DNA of 64,000 nucleotides from Nocardia terpenica. Lineage in GTDB: Bacteria > Actinomycetota > Actinomycetes > Mycobacteriales > Mycobacteriaceae. Of the stretch, positions 17,177 through 25,740 are shown piece after piece. The notes under the pieces were generated by a model that was given only the letters and a program-made list of their open reading frames with translations, had not been told where the DNA came from and searched no databases. A program made the translations under genes and the position numbers. The stretch is from positions 1,488,001 through 1,552,000 of the forward strand of contig NZ_JABMCZ010000003.1 in the NCBI RefSeq assembly GCF_013186535.1, read 5' to 3'. Position 1 is the first letter of the stretch. Every line of letters begins with the position of its first letter.

Positions 17177-17439
17177 TCTGCACCGCCGTTCTTACGATTC
17201 CAGCGCCTGATAACGGCGGCGGTCGATACTCCGACGGTTGCAGCGACGATCAGGAGAATTATCGTTTCATTGGAGCGGAGGACTGTGTAATCAATAGATC
17301 GACCGTTTGAAGTCACCGATCCATTCTGATCTTCCGCTCGGAATGCAGATAGTTCTGCCCAACTTTCGCATTCGGCCTCAACGGCTGCTTCACCCGACCA
17401 TGATTCTGGTTTTGGGCGCGCTGAATCAAAATCCGGCAT
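17173..17439 (-). CDS. Small single-pass membrane protein
   Basis: The 88-residue protein has an acidic N-terminus (MPDFDSARPKPESWSG), one helix (TIILLIVAATVGVSTAAVI) and a short basic end. It is the first gene of the operon, and its ATG lies about 85 bases downstream of the 36-bp palindrome. The coding sequence is less GC-rich than its neighbours, consistent with recent acquisition. Confidence 0.55.
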   Translation of the reverse strand: MPDFDSARPKPESWSGEAAVEAECESWAELSAFRAEDQNGSVTSNGRSIDYTVLRSNETIILLIVAATVGVSTAAVIRRWNRKNGGAE

Positions 17440-17522
17440 GACGCCTTCCTGGAATGGTTGGTGATGTCAGGTTATGTGCCCGGAATCGGCGGATCTACGA
17501 GGTTGCTGCCGATCTCGCGCCA

Positions 17523-17558
17523 CACTCAGAGTGTGTAATCAATTACACACTCTGAGTG
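17523..17558. promoter_or_regulatory. Perfect 36-bp palindrome, probable operator
   Basis: Two exact 17-base arms (CACTCAGAGTGTGTAAT and its complement) flank a CA centre. A further half-site TACACACT lies at the end of the small HTH gene (about 17576-17583). There is no T-tract, and it lies between a gene's end and the next operon's start, so it is more likely a dimer or tetramer binding site than a terminator. The nearby HTH protein is the obvious candidate ligand. Confidence 0.6.
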
Positions 17559-17575
17559 CTGGAGTGTCAAGTCAA

Positions 17576-17785
17576 CTACACACTTTCGTCGTTCGGTGTG
17601 TTGCCGATCTGATAGACCCGCTCGCGGGAGAGTTGGGCAGCTTCGGCGATGCGCACCCGGGACACCTTGGCTTCGAATGCAACACGGATGGCCTGATCAC
17701 GCGCCTCGATCGCTTCGGCGGCACGGCGCGCGGTGTCGCGCACGGCAGTGAGCAGCTTCTGCTGTTCCTCGGGCGACACAGGCAT
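17576..17785 (-). CDS. Small HTH protein
   Basis: The 69-residue protein has a helical first half (EEQQKLLTAVRDTARRAAEA) and a C-terminal HTH (VSRVRIAEAAQLSRERVYQI). Peptides of this design are frequent on actinobacterial integrative elements as presumed regulators. The gene is flanked by a 14-bp-arm hairpin upstream and the 36-bp palindrome downstream. Confidence 0.6.
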   Translation of the reverse strand: MPVSPEEQQKLLTAVRDTARRAAEAIEARDQAIRVAFEAKVSRVRIAEAAQLSRERVYQIGNTPNDESV

Positions 17786-18171
17786 GGGTACCGATGGTAG
17801 CCGGTTGATGCACGATGACGGCCTGATGAGTTGGGTGACTCAGCGGTCGTGAACCGTGACCGCTGGGTCACCTGCTCTGGTTTGCTGTGTGGATGCCCCT
17901 TCTGCTGCTCCTTGGGTAGGCTGAACTTGATTTGATGGGCGTACGCCGAGTGCGTGAGGCTCGGTGTTGGCGCACTCCGGTGAGATGTGCAACCCACCCC
18001 ATTCGGGGTGGATGGAGCCATATGGCAAGTGCGTGAGTCTCCGTTTAATCTCCACTATTGCGGCCACAACGTGCCATAACTTGCCCTAACCGCTGGGCTT
18101 GTAAACCGCGTCTTTGCTGATGAGCACTCACTTTTGCCATATGGCATGTGATGGTGTATGGGGAAGGGACC
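17786..18171. other. Non-coding region with palindromes next to the att repeat
   Basis: No gene is seen. An inverted repeat with 14-base arms (17835-17848 and 17858-17871, one mismatch) lies just upstream of the HTH gene. The 10-bp palindrome GCCATATGGC occurs at 18017 and again at 18136, each followed by a similar A(A/T)GTG tail. AGTGCGTGAG also recurs (near 17950 and 18025). Clusters of this kind beside an attachment site could be arm sites for an integrase or excisionase, or iterons. Confidence 0.4.
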
Positions 18172-18215
18172 TCATAACCCAGAGGTCGCAGGTTCAAATC
18201 CTGTCCCCGCTACTA
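18172..18215 (+). repeat. att repeat: 3' end of initiator tRNA-fMet (copy 1)
   Basis: The 44 bases match the 3' part of an actinobacterial initiator tRNA: anticodon CAT, anticodon 3' stem CCCAG, variable loop AGGTC, T-arm GCAGGTTCAAATCCTGT and acceptor CCCCGCTA. The 5' half is absent, so it is not a functional tRNA. A copy with two mismatches lies at 28770. Such pairs arise when integrases insert elements into the 3' end of a tRNA gene. This copy is the closer match to the consensus. Confidence 0.8.
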
Positions 18216-18216
18216 A

Positions 18217-18262
18217 CGAGGGCGGTCCTGACTGGCATTTTCAGGGCCGCCCTCGACTTTTG
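18217..18262 (+). terminator. Rho-independent terminator after att copy 1
   Basis: A 15-base stem (CGAGGGCGGTCCTGA with its complement, one mismatch) and a 9-base loop are followed by ACTTTTG. It sits where the terminator of a tRNA gene would be, so each integrated copy kept its own terminator. Confidence 0.7.
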
Positions 18263-18546
18263 TCGAGGCTCGCGGTACCGGCCTTGGTATCACGCCGAGT
18301 CGCTTGTACCGGTCGGCGCTTGAAGCGCTCCGAAATACTCTTCTACCAGCTGATTTCCCTAGGCAGGGCGGGACGTATGGGACTGGGATCGCCGGGGTGT
18401 CTGCCAGGCATTCGCATGACGCTCGATAACCTCCTCACCGGCAGGTTCGCGTAGGTAGGCGATCCCAGCGTCCGGAATGTACCGATGGCGTCGATATAGT
18501 AGAAGCGCTACTTGGATTTACTCCGAATCACTCGTATCATAGTGAT
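18263..18546. other. Start of the second island, no gene seen
   Basis: No integrase, excisionase or other gene can be supported between the terminator and the RAMA-like gene. That is unusual for the edge of an integrative element. Confidence 0.4.
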
Positions 18547-18930
18547 ATGAAGAACCTCAGAGTCAACGACCCGGACTATCACGCAACCATAACCCTCGCC
18601 GAGGCATGGGGGATCGACCCAGCCGAGGTTTACGCCCGCGCGCTGCGCGGCCTGCTGACCACGGTGAAGCCGCAAGCACCGCTGCGTGAGCGCATCCGGA
18701 TTCACGGCACGTACAAGGGGACTCGCACTGAAGGCGAGTACTACCCCGACGATCAGTCGGTGAAGATCACCAGTGGGGAACTGGCCGGGAAAGTGTTCAC
18801 ATCCCCGTCGCAGTCAGCAAGTGCGGTCGTCGCTGCTACCTCGCCGGACGTCACCGCTTCCCGGAATGGGTGGACGCAGTTCTGGAAGGTCACCGAGACT
18901 GGCGAGCACCTGGATTCGCTGCGTAAGTGA
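18547..18930 (+). CDS. RAMA-like domain protein
   Basis: The 127-residue protein starts with a ribbon-helix-helix-like segment (MKNLRVNDPDYHATITLAEA). Its C-terminus has the block order of RAMA or related domains of restriction-modification proteins: GTYKGTRTEGEYYPDDQ, SVKITSGELAGKVFTSPSQS, then NGWTQFWKV. RAMA domains are predicted to recognise modified DNA. The only in-frame ATG is used; the ribosome-binding site is weak. It lies 600 bp upstream of the methyltransferase gene on the same strand, so a functional link is plausible but not shown. Confidence 0.6.
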   Translation: MKNLRVNDPDYHATITLAEAWGIDPAEVYARALRGLLTTVKPQAPLRERIRIHGTYKGTRTEGEYYPDDQSVKITSGELAGKVFTSPSQSASAVVAATSPDVTASRNGWTQFWKVTETGEHLDSLRK

Positions 18931-19139
18931 CCGGCGAATCCAGGGGCACGTCACCTGGACCGCAATGTCTACGCCCATGCAACGCAGGTGATGCCACCGT
19001 GAACCCTCCATCGCTCGATGGCTCAACGCCTCCGGCATTCCGACCGGTTGAACCCGCCTCGGACCTGCTTGGCATGACGCGCGCAAGCGACCTTCTGGAT
19101 TCCATACCTGATAGTGCTGTTAACAGCGTGCACGCGTGA
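18927..19139 (+). CDS. Small hypothetical protein coupled to the RAMA-like gene
   Basis: A 70-residue frame begins at a GTG that overlaps the preceding stop as GTGA. The C-terminal half (FRPVEPASDLLGMTRASDLL) reads like protein; the N-terminal half is Pro/Ser/Gly-rich. The overlap is the main argument for expression. No family is recognised. Confidence 0.4.
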   Translation: MTGESRGTSPGPQCLRPCNAGDATVNPPSLDGSTPPAFRPVEPASDLLGMTRASDLLDSIPDSAVNSVHA

Positions 19140-19347
19140 GAATGGTGGCCGTGCCTTCCCGTCGTAGCACAAATGCGCAGGTCTAACCCTAGATTATGAG
19201 GAGAGTTAGTGCCCGGCGACGCGACGCGCTCAGTGGATCGAGAAGTGCGCATTGCAATGCGCTCTTCCTTTCGCAGGGCAGTAAGCGTAGCGTCTTGGCC
19301 GTGAAGCGAGACGACTCTCGCCTAGCTGATCGATACGGAGGAGTTCG

Positions 19348-19545
19348 ATGTCCCAGTCCGTCCGAGTTCTGCTGATGCTGATTGCCACCCTGTTCGGTGT
19401 GATCGTAGGCCTCATCGCTGGAATCCTGACCGCTGTCGACGGCGGTTCGTTGTCCTCCGCTGTCGTTCATGGGGCGGCTGGGTGCGCCGGTGCGAGCGTC
19501 TTCGCCCTTACGGTCATCGCCTTCTTGTTCGGATTCCGGCAGTGA
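19348..19545 (+). CDS. Two-helix membrane peptide coupled to the methyltransferase gene
   Basis: The 65-residue protein is almost entirely two hydrophobic helices (VRVLLMLIATLFGVIVGLIA and AAGCAGASVFALTVIAFLFG) joined by a short polar turn. GGAGGAG lies just upstream of the ATG. Its stop overlaps the GTG of the next gene, so the two are co-translated. Size and topology resemble small membrane effectors or membrane-anchoring subunits. No family is recognised. Confidence 0.7.
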   Translation: MSQSVRVLLMLIATLFGVIVGLIAGILTAVDGGSLSSAVVHGAAGCAGASVFALTVIAFLFGFRQ

Positions 19546-21746
19546 TCGAGACCGGGAACCGCTTGGTGTCGCGGAAGGAGGTCGCCGCCCTGGCAGGCAT
19601 CACCAGGGCGACCCTGTCGATGTGGAAGCGGAGGCACCCCGACTTCCCTCGCCCGCAGTCCTCGGAGGAGGGGGAGTTCTTTGTCCTTGCCGAAGTACTC
19701 GAGTGGCTGAGGACCCGCCCGATCCCTGAAGGTCAACTGCTGCCGACCGAACGCAAAGGTTGCACGTACGCCGATCGGATAATTCGGAACTCTCCTAATC
19801 GGATTGTTGACCGGTCGGCCCCATCGGGCGCTCGCGATGGGGCCGACCGGCAATCATCCAGCCATGCCGATGCCCTCGCCGAACTGTATGGGCCATTGGC
19901 GCAACGGGTGTGCGGTAGCGGGCCGCAGATGGACTACCTGCAACTACTGCTGTGTGCGGTTTTCGTACGAGTCCGAGCTCCCGAGCAATGGGCGCGGATC
20001 AGTGATCTTTCCGCCAAAGCTGTTGCAGATCAAGGTGATCCGGCGAAGCTGCTCGATTCGGTTGGGGCAGTCGTAGACGCAGTACTGCGCGGGCACGGTG
20101 TGCTGCCAGGTATGCGGCCCATCTTCGCGCGACTACAGCCGGACGCGGTCGAGGACGTGGCCCAGGTCCTGCGGACATGTCATGATTTGGACCACGACTC
20201 GTTTCGGGAAATACTTGATCGTTTCGCGGAGTGGGGTCAACGGGACAGCAGTGAATTCTTTACGCCATCTAGCATTGTGGGGCTGGCGACTGAGATCATG
20301 CTCCATGAGGTCACGGGCCCTGTACGGTGCCACGATCCCTATCTGCGATTCGGGGAATTTCTCGCGGGGGTGGTATCTGCTGTTGAAGATGTAGAAGCGA
20401 CGGGGTATGGACATCGCCCGGAGCAACTCCGCCTAGCGGCGATGAACATCGCAGTTCATGGCGCAGATATTGCGAACCTGCTACCTGGCGATGTCTTGGC
20501 CGCTAAGGATCTGTCGGGCCGACCGATTGGGGCCGACATTGTCGTGTCCAACCCGCCGTTCAATCAGAAGGTGTCCGGCGAATGGACTCCGCCCGAGGGA
20601 GGTTGGCCATTCAAAGTGCCGCCGAAGAAGAACGGCAACTTCGCCTGGCTCCAGCACGTATTTGCTTCGCTGCGCGATGGCGGTCGGGCGGCGGTGGTCA
20701 TGCCAAATCAAGCCGCCGTGTCAGATAACGAGGACGAGCTAGCCATACGTGCCGCAATGGTCGAGCGCGGAGTCGTTGAATGTGTCATCACCCTGCCTCC
20801 AGGGCTGTTCGCTACCACGCCCGTTCCGGTGAGCATTTGGATCCTTACCCGACAGGAGGAAAGCAGACAATCCGTTCTTCTTATCGACGCCCGAGCGGCG
20901 GGCAAGAAGCAGGCAGGGAAGCGAATCCTGCGAGAACAGGATAAAAAATCCATCGTCGGATGTTATTTTGACTGGCGAACTTCTACGCCGGAATTCCGCA
21001 CGAGAGATTTGGATCGAGGGGGTCTCGCCGTCGCTGTAAGCCTTGCTGATATCAAACGTCATGCATACTCTCTCGGTCCCGCTGATTACCGCCCGATTCC
21101 TGGCAATATCGCAGGTAGAAATTTGGCGCCATTACGTGCCCTATGTGAGATCCAGGCGGGCCCGTCGAACAATATCATCAAGAAGATCCAGTATGCGGAT
21201 AACGGGGTCCCAATTATTGCGCCCACGCAACTGCGGTATCGCCGCATCACGGACGAACATACGAGGTCGGTACTCCCAGCGGTTGCTGCGGGGATGAGGA
21301 AGTTCCAGCTTAGAGAGAGGGACATTCTGTGCGTCAGGACTGGGTCTCTGGGCCCCTGCGCGATTGCCGATCGCAGCAACGAGGGCATGTTGTTCAGCAC
21401 GAGTCTACTGAGGCTACGCGTACTTGACCCCAGCTCGGTGGACGCGCTGTATCTCCTTGCATTCCTCTCGCTCCCTTCCACCAGAACGTGGATCGAGAAC
21501 AAAGCCGCTGGTACCACCATCCCGTCCATCAGTTCGGCCAACCTCGGCAAGCTGCTAGTGCCCCTGCCGTCTCTGGACGAGCAGAGACGAATCGGTGCTG
21601 AGATGGCCACTGCCGATGCGGGCATCGCCGCTCTGCAAAAGCAGATTCGCGTCGCGGAGGCAGAGCGAACGAGCGCTGCAACCGCCCTCTTCGCGGGAAT
21701 GGCCTCGTCACTCGAGGAGGACGCCGACGAAACGGGCAACAAATAG
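19542..21746 (+). CDS. N-6 adenine DNA methyltransferase-like protein fused to a specificity domain
   Basis: The 734-residue protein has three parts. An N-terminal HTH (VSRKEVAALAGITRATLSMW) comes first, then a HsdM-type domain with the catalytic motif SNPPF near residue 336, then a HsdS-like target-recognition region from about residue 520 ending in LDEQRRIG and a coiled coil. The SAM-binding motif I, normally DPxCGSGG, reads HDPYLRFGEFL near residue 262 and lacks the glycine-rich core. No restriction subunit is adjacent. The GTG start overlaps the membrane peptide (GTGA). It may be an orphan methylase, a non-catalytic DNA-recognition protein, or part of a defence system. Confidence 0.85.
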   Translation: MIETGNRLVSRKEVAALAGITRATLSMWKRRHPDFPRPQSSEEGEFFVLAEVLEWLRTRPIPEGQLLPTERKGCTYADRIIRNSPNRIVDRSAPSGARDGADRQSSSHADALAELYGPLAQRVCGSGPQMDYLQLLLCAVFVRVRAPEQWARISDLSAKAVADQGDPAKLLDSVGAVVDAVLRGHGVLPGMRPIFARLQPDAVEDVAQVLRTCHDLDHDSFREILDRFAEWGQRDSSEFFTPSSIVGLATEIMLHEVTGPVRCHDPYLRFGEFLAGVVSAVEDVEATGYGHRPEQLRLAAMNIAVHGADIANLLPGDVLAAKDLSGRPIGADIVVSNPPFNQKVSGEWTPPEGGWPFKVPPKKNGNFAWLQHVFASLRDGGRAAVVMPNQAAVSDNEDELAIRAAMVERGVVECVITLPPGLFATTPVPVSIWILTRQEESRQSVLLIDARAAGKKQAGKRILREQDKKSIVGCYFDWRTSTPEFRTRDLDRGGLAVAVSLADIKRHAYSLGPADYRPIPGNIAGRNLAPLRALCEIQAGPSNNIIKKIQYADNGVPIIAPTQLRYRRITDEHTRSVLPAVAAGMRKFQLRERDILCVRTGSLGPCAIADRSNEGMLFSTSLLRLRVLDPSSVDALYLLAFLSLPSTRTWIENKAAGTTIPSISSANLGKLLVPLPSLDEQRRIGAEMATADAGIAALQKQIRVAEAERTSAATALFAGMASSLEEDADETGNK

Positions 21747-22166
21747 GCGAATTAGAGCGATATCCGGAGGCGTGCCCTGGCCCTGCAGCGCGGGAACAGC
21801 GCCTGGGGTCGTGACCGAGTTAGCTGTGAGTCGTTGATCGTTTTTGGGTTATCCTCGCGTGAAGCATAGGTGTTCAAGATCTCGATCGGGTTGACGTACC
21901 CGACTTGATCGGCAACTAGTGCGGTGGACGGTACGATCACCGCTGACATAGCGGTTGCAGGACAACACCCGCGTCGTAGGGTTTGTCCGCGGTAAATTCT
22001 CAACGGCAGACCCGATGCGTCGGCTGCTGGTTGCGCCGAGAACCGGCCCCGGGCATATCGAGGTATGGGTCGGCGTTCGCACCACCACGGACACGGTGGT
22101 GATTCCTGGGCGCGCGGACAGGGGGGCGGTACCGCGAATGGGGGTGTTGGCGTGGAAGGCGTGACG
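21747..22166. other. Intergenic region
   Basis: A frame from a TTG at 21955 to 22164 could encode 69 residues (TADPMRRLLVAPRTGPGHIE is protein-like). It has no ribosome-binding site and no recognised similarity. Otherwise nothing is seen. Confidence 0.3.
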
Positions 22167-22514
22167 TCACCGGCTGTTCCCGCATCCGCGGCTTCCGGCG
22201 GCGCGGGCGATCAGTGTTCCCACCAGCCGCAGCGCGGTGGTTTCATCCAGCGTGTCGTCACGTAGTGTGGCTGTCAACTGCCGAGTCAGGCGGACGATGT
22301 AATCCGAGTCGACCGGCTCCCCATCCACGCCGGACCCCCGCAACTCGTACTCGATGGTGTCCGCCGCCAAATGATTACCTGCGGCGTGCAACTCGTCGAT
22401 TCGCGCCGCAATCGCATCCATGCCGTGTGTGGCCGCAATCTCCCGCAGGTCGTGAGGATCAGATCGGTCTCCGGTTGACGACCGGTTTTTGATAGGACCG
22501 ATGTCCGTAGGCAT
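22167..22514 (-). CDS. Hypothetical helical protein
   Basis: The 115-residue protein is rich in Ala, Asp and Leu (LREIAATHGMDAIAARIDEL, LVGTLIARAAGSRGCG) and probably all alpha-helical and soluble. AGGGAGG lies 12 bases before the ATG, slightly far. It points left, toward the methyltransferase gene. Function unknown. Confidence 0.5.
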   Translation of the reverse strand: MPTDIGPIKNRSSTGDRSDPHDLREIAATHGMDAIAARIDELHAAGNHLAADTIEYELRGSGVDGEPVDSDYIVRLTRQLTATLRDDTLDETTALRLVGTLIARAAGSRGCGNSR

Positions 22515-22941
22515 TGTCGAAACCAGCCTCCCTGTACCGTAATGCAATTCAGCAACTGTGCGTCCCGCTGACCGGATCCTTCTGTCGGTCAGCGGGGTTT
22601 CGCCATCAATTTGAAAGAATCAGCGACCTTGCGAAAGACGTGGCGAGGGAAATGCATTGGCGGAATCCTCGGATAGAGCATTATTGCTTGGGTATGCACT
22701 CGACGCTGTGTAGCGTCCGATCTACGTAACGACCGCGGAACCGGAGAGCTCGAAGTTAGAACGTTCATCGCCGAGAGGGCTACACCGGCGCCGGTCAGCC
22801 ACATTGCCGACCGGTGCCGGGTGCTGCTATCAGCGTCGTCCGAATATCGCTGCGGCGGAAGACAGATCACGTGTACAGCGGAACTTTGTACACGGAGTCA
22901 TCGGCGGGTGGTATGGGATGCTGGTGGTGAATGGAGGGATA
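22515..22941. other. Intergenic region upstream of serine hydrolase
   Basis: No gene is supported. The region is less GC-rich than average and lies between two genes that point away from each other, so it should hold promoters for both. No hexamer pair stands out. Confidence 0.3.
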
Positions 22942-24249
22942 ATGGATACCGATTTCGAAAAGATGCTCAGCGACCGTGTCACCCGGCTGCACAGCGCTCA
23001 CGGCGTGCCCAGCCTGACGGTAGCTGTCGCCCAGCGCGAGGTTTGCCTCGGCGCAGTCGCAATGGGCTTCGCCGACGTCGAGCACGGTATTCCGGCCAGC
23101 CCCGACAGCGTGTACCGCATCGGCTCCATCACCAAGACCTTCACCGCGGCGCTGGCCCTTCAGTTGGTCGATCAGCAGTGCCTCGACCTGAACGCCCCGG
23201 TCGGACACTACCTTCGGTCGACCTCGTTCGGTCAGGTGCCCCTGCGCATGCTGTTGGCCCACTGCGGCGGCATTCAACGTGAGGTCCCCGGCGATCTGTG
23301 GGAGTCGATGCAGGGACCGACCAAATCTGAATTGTGCGAGGCTTTTACCCGGGTGGAGATGGTGGCCGAGCCGGGACAGCGATGGCATTACTCCAACCTC
23401 GGGTACGCCACGGTCGGCGCGATCATCGAGTATGTCGCAGGTCGTCCCTGTGACGAGCTGATCAGCGAGACACTGCTGACGCCGTTGGGCATGAGCCGGA
23501 CAACGTGGACGCCACCGTCGGATGCGGTGGTCGGCTATCGCATCGATCCATATATTGAGGTCTTCCACCGTGAACCGGTCTTGGATCGAGCGGCGACCGC
23601 TGTTGCCGGCCAATTATGGTCCACTCCAGCCGATCTGCTGCGCTGGGGCAATGCGCTCATCGGTGCGGAACCGGATGTCGTGCCTATATCGGTCATCGAC
23701 AGAATGCATACCCTACAGATCATGGCCGATCCCCGAGCGTGGACGAAGGGATGGGGACTGGGACTGATCCTCCAACGCCGCCCCGATCGCATTCTCGCCG
23801 GTCACACCGGCCACACGCCCGGCTTTCACGCGGCGCTGACCATCGACAGAGAGTCCGGGACCGTGGTCGTCGCCTGCACCAACGCCACGCGTGGCATCAC
23901 TTTGGCCGATGTCACCGCCGACATTGCCGACCAAGCCGCCGTCCTCCACCCGCCGGCCCCTGCACCGAGGTGGAGACCGGCACCGCCGTGTCCCGAGGAG
24001 GTCGGCGAGATCCTCGGCCGGTGGTGGTCCGAAGCCGAGGAAACTGTGTTCACCTGGCGCCATGACGGCCTGCACGCCAACCTTGCCGCCGATCCGGACA
24101 ACACCGACACCGCTTTCATTACCGATGCTCCCGGTTGCTACCTTGCCGTCCAAGGACGCTTCCAGGGCGAACGCCTGACCGTTGTCCGCACTGCTTCGGG
24201 AACCCAATTGCGTTGGGCCACGTACCCTTTCACTCGTTCGCCACGATGA
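22942..24249 (+). CDS. Serine hydrolase of the beta-lactamase class C / DD-peptidase family
   Basis: The 435-residue protein carries the penicillin-recognising motifs: SITK (the nucleophile Ser and its Lys, near residue 62), YSN in WHYSNLGYATVGAIIEY (near 153) and HTG in LAGHTGHTPGFH. A C-terminal beta domain follows from about residue 340. No signal peptide is seen, so it is probably cytoplasmic and may be an esterase or peptidase. GGAGGG precedes the ATG. Its end overlaps by about 20 bases the convergent XRE gene. Confidence 0.85.
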   Translation: MDTDFEKMLSDRVTRLHSAHGVPSLTVAVAQREVCLGAVAMGFADVEHGIPASPDSVYRIGSITKTFTAALALQLVDQQCLDLNAPVGHYLRSTSFGQVPLRMLLAHCGGIQREVPGDLWESMQGPTKSELCEAFTRVEMVAEPGQRWHYSNLGYATVGAIIEYVAGRPCDELISETLLTPLGMSRTTWTPPSDAVVGYRIDPYIEVFHREPVLDRAATAVAGQLWSTPADLLRWGNALIGAEPDVVPISVIDRMHTLQIMADPRAWTKGWGLGLILQRRPDRILAGHTGHTPGFHAALTIDRESGTVVVACTNATRGITLADVTADIADQAAVLHPPAPAPRWRPAPPCPEEVGEILGRWWSEAEETVFTWRHDGLHANLAADPDNTDTAFITDAPGCYLAVQGRFQGERLTVVRTASGTQLRWATYPFTRSPR

Positions 24250-25427
24250 AACTCCGCAACCGGTCCCACGTAGCGGCCACGTCCGGGATGCTCGGACTCG
24301 ATCGCAAACGAAGGCTGGCAGCATGGAACATTCGGATGACGCGCGGGGTTACCGCGCCGGGCTCGGCGTAGTCGAGTGCCTCCTCGATTGCGGCACAGCC
24401 TGTCTCGATCTCACCGAGCTTCAGATGTGCTTCAGCGGATGCGAGACGGCAGAGGATACCGTTCCGAACGAACAGCTGCGGGCTGGCTGCGATTCCATCC
24501 TCCATCACCGCAATCGCCGCTCGCGGTTCGCCGAGATCCAGTAGACACCACCCACGATGTCTCACCGGACCGGACTCGTCGAAAACCGATAGCCAGTCGG
24601 GGTCGGAGTCGTCTGCCACATGCCGGTTCAACTCCGATTCCGACTCATCGAGCATCCGGCGACACAGGTCGGCCTCACCCAGCCGGGCGTGGGCGCGGGC
24701 AGCTATCGCGGCCGCGAACGCCGCCAACCTCTTGTTGCCGCTGCGTCGCGCCCACGCCAAAGACCCATACGCGCGCTCGGCGCCCAACGCGGGATTACCG
24801 CACCAGATATTGGATAACGCCGCATTCGGCCCGAGCACATAGGCGACAAGGGTCCGCGGCACCGGCTTGTTCTGCGACGTTCCGGGCGCGAGCGAACATC
24901 CGCTCGGCGCCCGCTTGATCACCTCGATCGAACATCATCCACCCGGCAAGCTGCTCGGCCTCGGCCAGCGTGCGTCGCAGCGATGTTTTCGCCGGGGCCG
25001 ACAGTTTCGAACTGTCCACTGCAGCAGTGGCTTTGGCGAATGTCATCAGCTCGGCATGCCGATCCACGGCCAGGGTGTGATCGGCCGCCCGCACATCGTC
25101 GATCACTCGTCGTAACGTGATCTCCGCATTATCCGGACACAATGTCGGCGGCTGAACCATCGGTCGATCCGCAGCGGCGAACAACAGCGCAGCCAGTCGC
25201 TCGAGCTCACCCCGCGCGTCCAGGACGTCATCCAACCGTTGCACCAAGTCCGGATGCGGACGCCGCTGCGCGTTTTCGATCTTGGCCAGCAGCTCGCCGC
25301 TGACAAATACCAGACGCCCCAGTGCGCGAAGCGATCGTCCGCTCGCCAGCCGGTGTGCCCGCAGTTCCGCGCCGAACGTCGCCGCAGCCGACGCCTGTGG
25401 ATCCAATTCTCGATGGGCTTTCCCCAT
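24230..25427 (-). pseudogene. XRE-family regulator with TPR-like C-terminus, frameshifted
   Basis: The N-terminal half has an XRE HTH (FGAELRAHRLASGRSLRALG, then VSGELLAKIENAQRRPHPDL). The C-terminal half is a tetratricopeptide-like region (LAFAAAIAARAHARLGEADL-type repeats) in another frame. Removing one base from the GGG at 24850-24852 joins them as AEQAGAADLVAYVLGPNAA, which is the family sequence. This architecture is that of large actinobacterial XRE regulators of development or secondary metabolism. It is either a pseudogene or a sequence error. Confidence 0.8.
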
Positions 25428-25572
25428 GCGCCGATTATTCCTAATCACAGTCGGGGCCGCAGTCCCTTGCGGCTGTTGCACCTCCCAAATCGGTGGAGCA
25501 TCACCGCAACTCTGCAACCGTGAAATAGACTTTCTCGCAGCGGGTTTCGTATTACCTTCGGGAGGTTGCCCC

Positions 25573-25740
25573 ATGGCCCTGGCCATCGCCGAGATCCCCA
25601 ACGAGGAATGCTTCGAGCGAATAGTCAACCCGCTCACCGGTTCCGAAGGTTTCTCCCGCATCTTGCCCGACGGCGCTTACCGCGATGTCCTCCCGCTGGC
25701 ACCGTTGACACCGACAGTGGCGCTGGTGGCCACGCCGTGA
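25573..25740 (+). CDS. Small protein coupled to the symporter gene
   Basis: The 55-residue peptide (MALAIAEIPNEECFERIVNP, then LTGSEGFSRILPDGAYRDVL) is soluble and not membrane-spanning. GGGAGG lies 7 bases before the ATG, and its stop overlaps the transporter GTG as GTGA. Many sodium:solute symporters are preceded by a small membrane subunit; this one is different in character. Function unknown. Confidence 0.6.
   Translation: MALAIAEIPNEECFERIVNPLTGSEGFSRILPDGAYRDVLPLAPLTPTVALVATP

Noticed and set aside
17523..17558. Transcription terminator
   Set aside because: The palindrome has almost no loop and no T-tract on either strand, so an operator or DNA-structure role fits better.
18172..18215. 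Functional tRNA gene at the first att repeat
   Set aside because: There is no D-arm, anticodon 5' stem or acceptor 5' strand upstream. Only the 3' part of tRNA-fMet is present; the same holds at 28770.
19542..21746. Complete type I restriction-modification system
   Set aside because: No HsdR-like or other nuclease is found in the flanking 10 kb, so only the methyltransferase-specificity part can be claimed.
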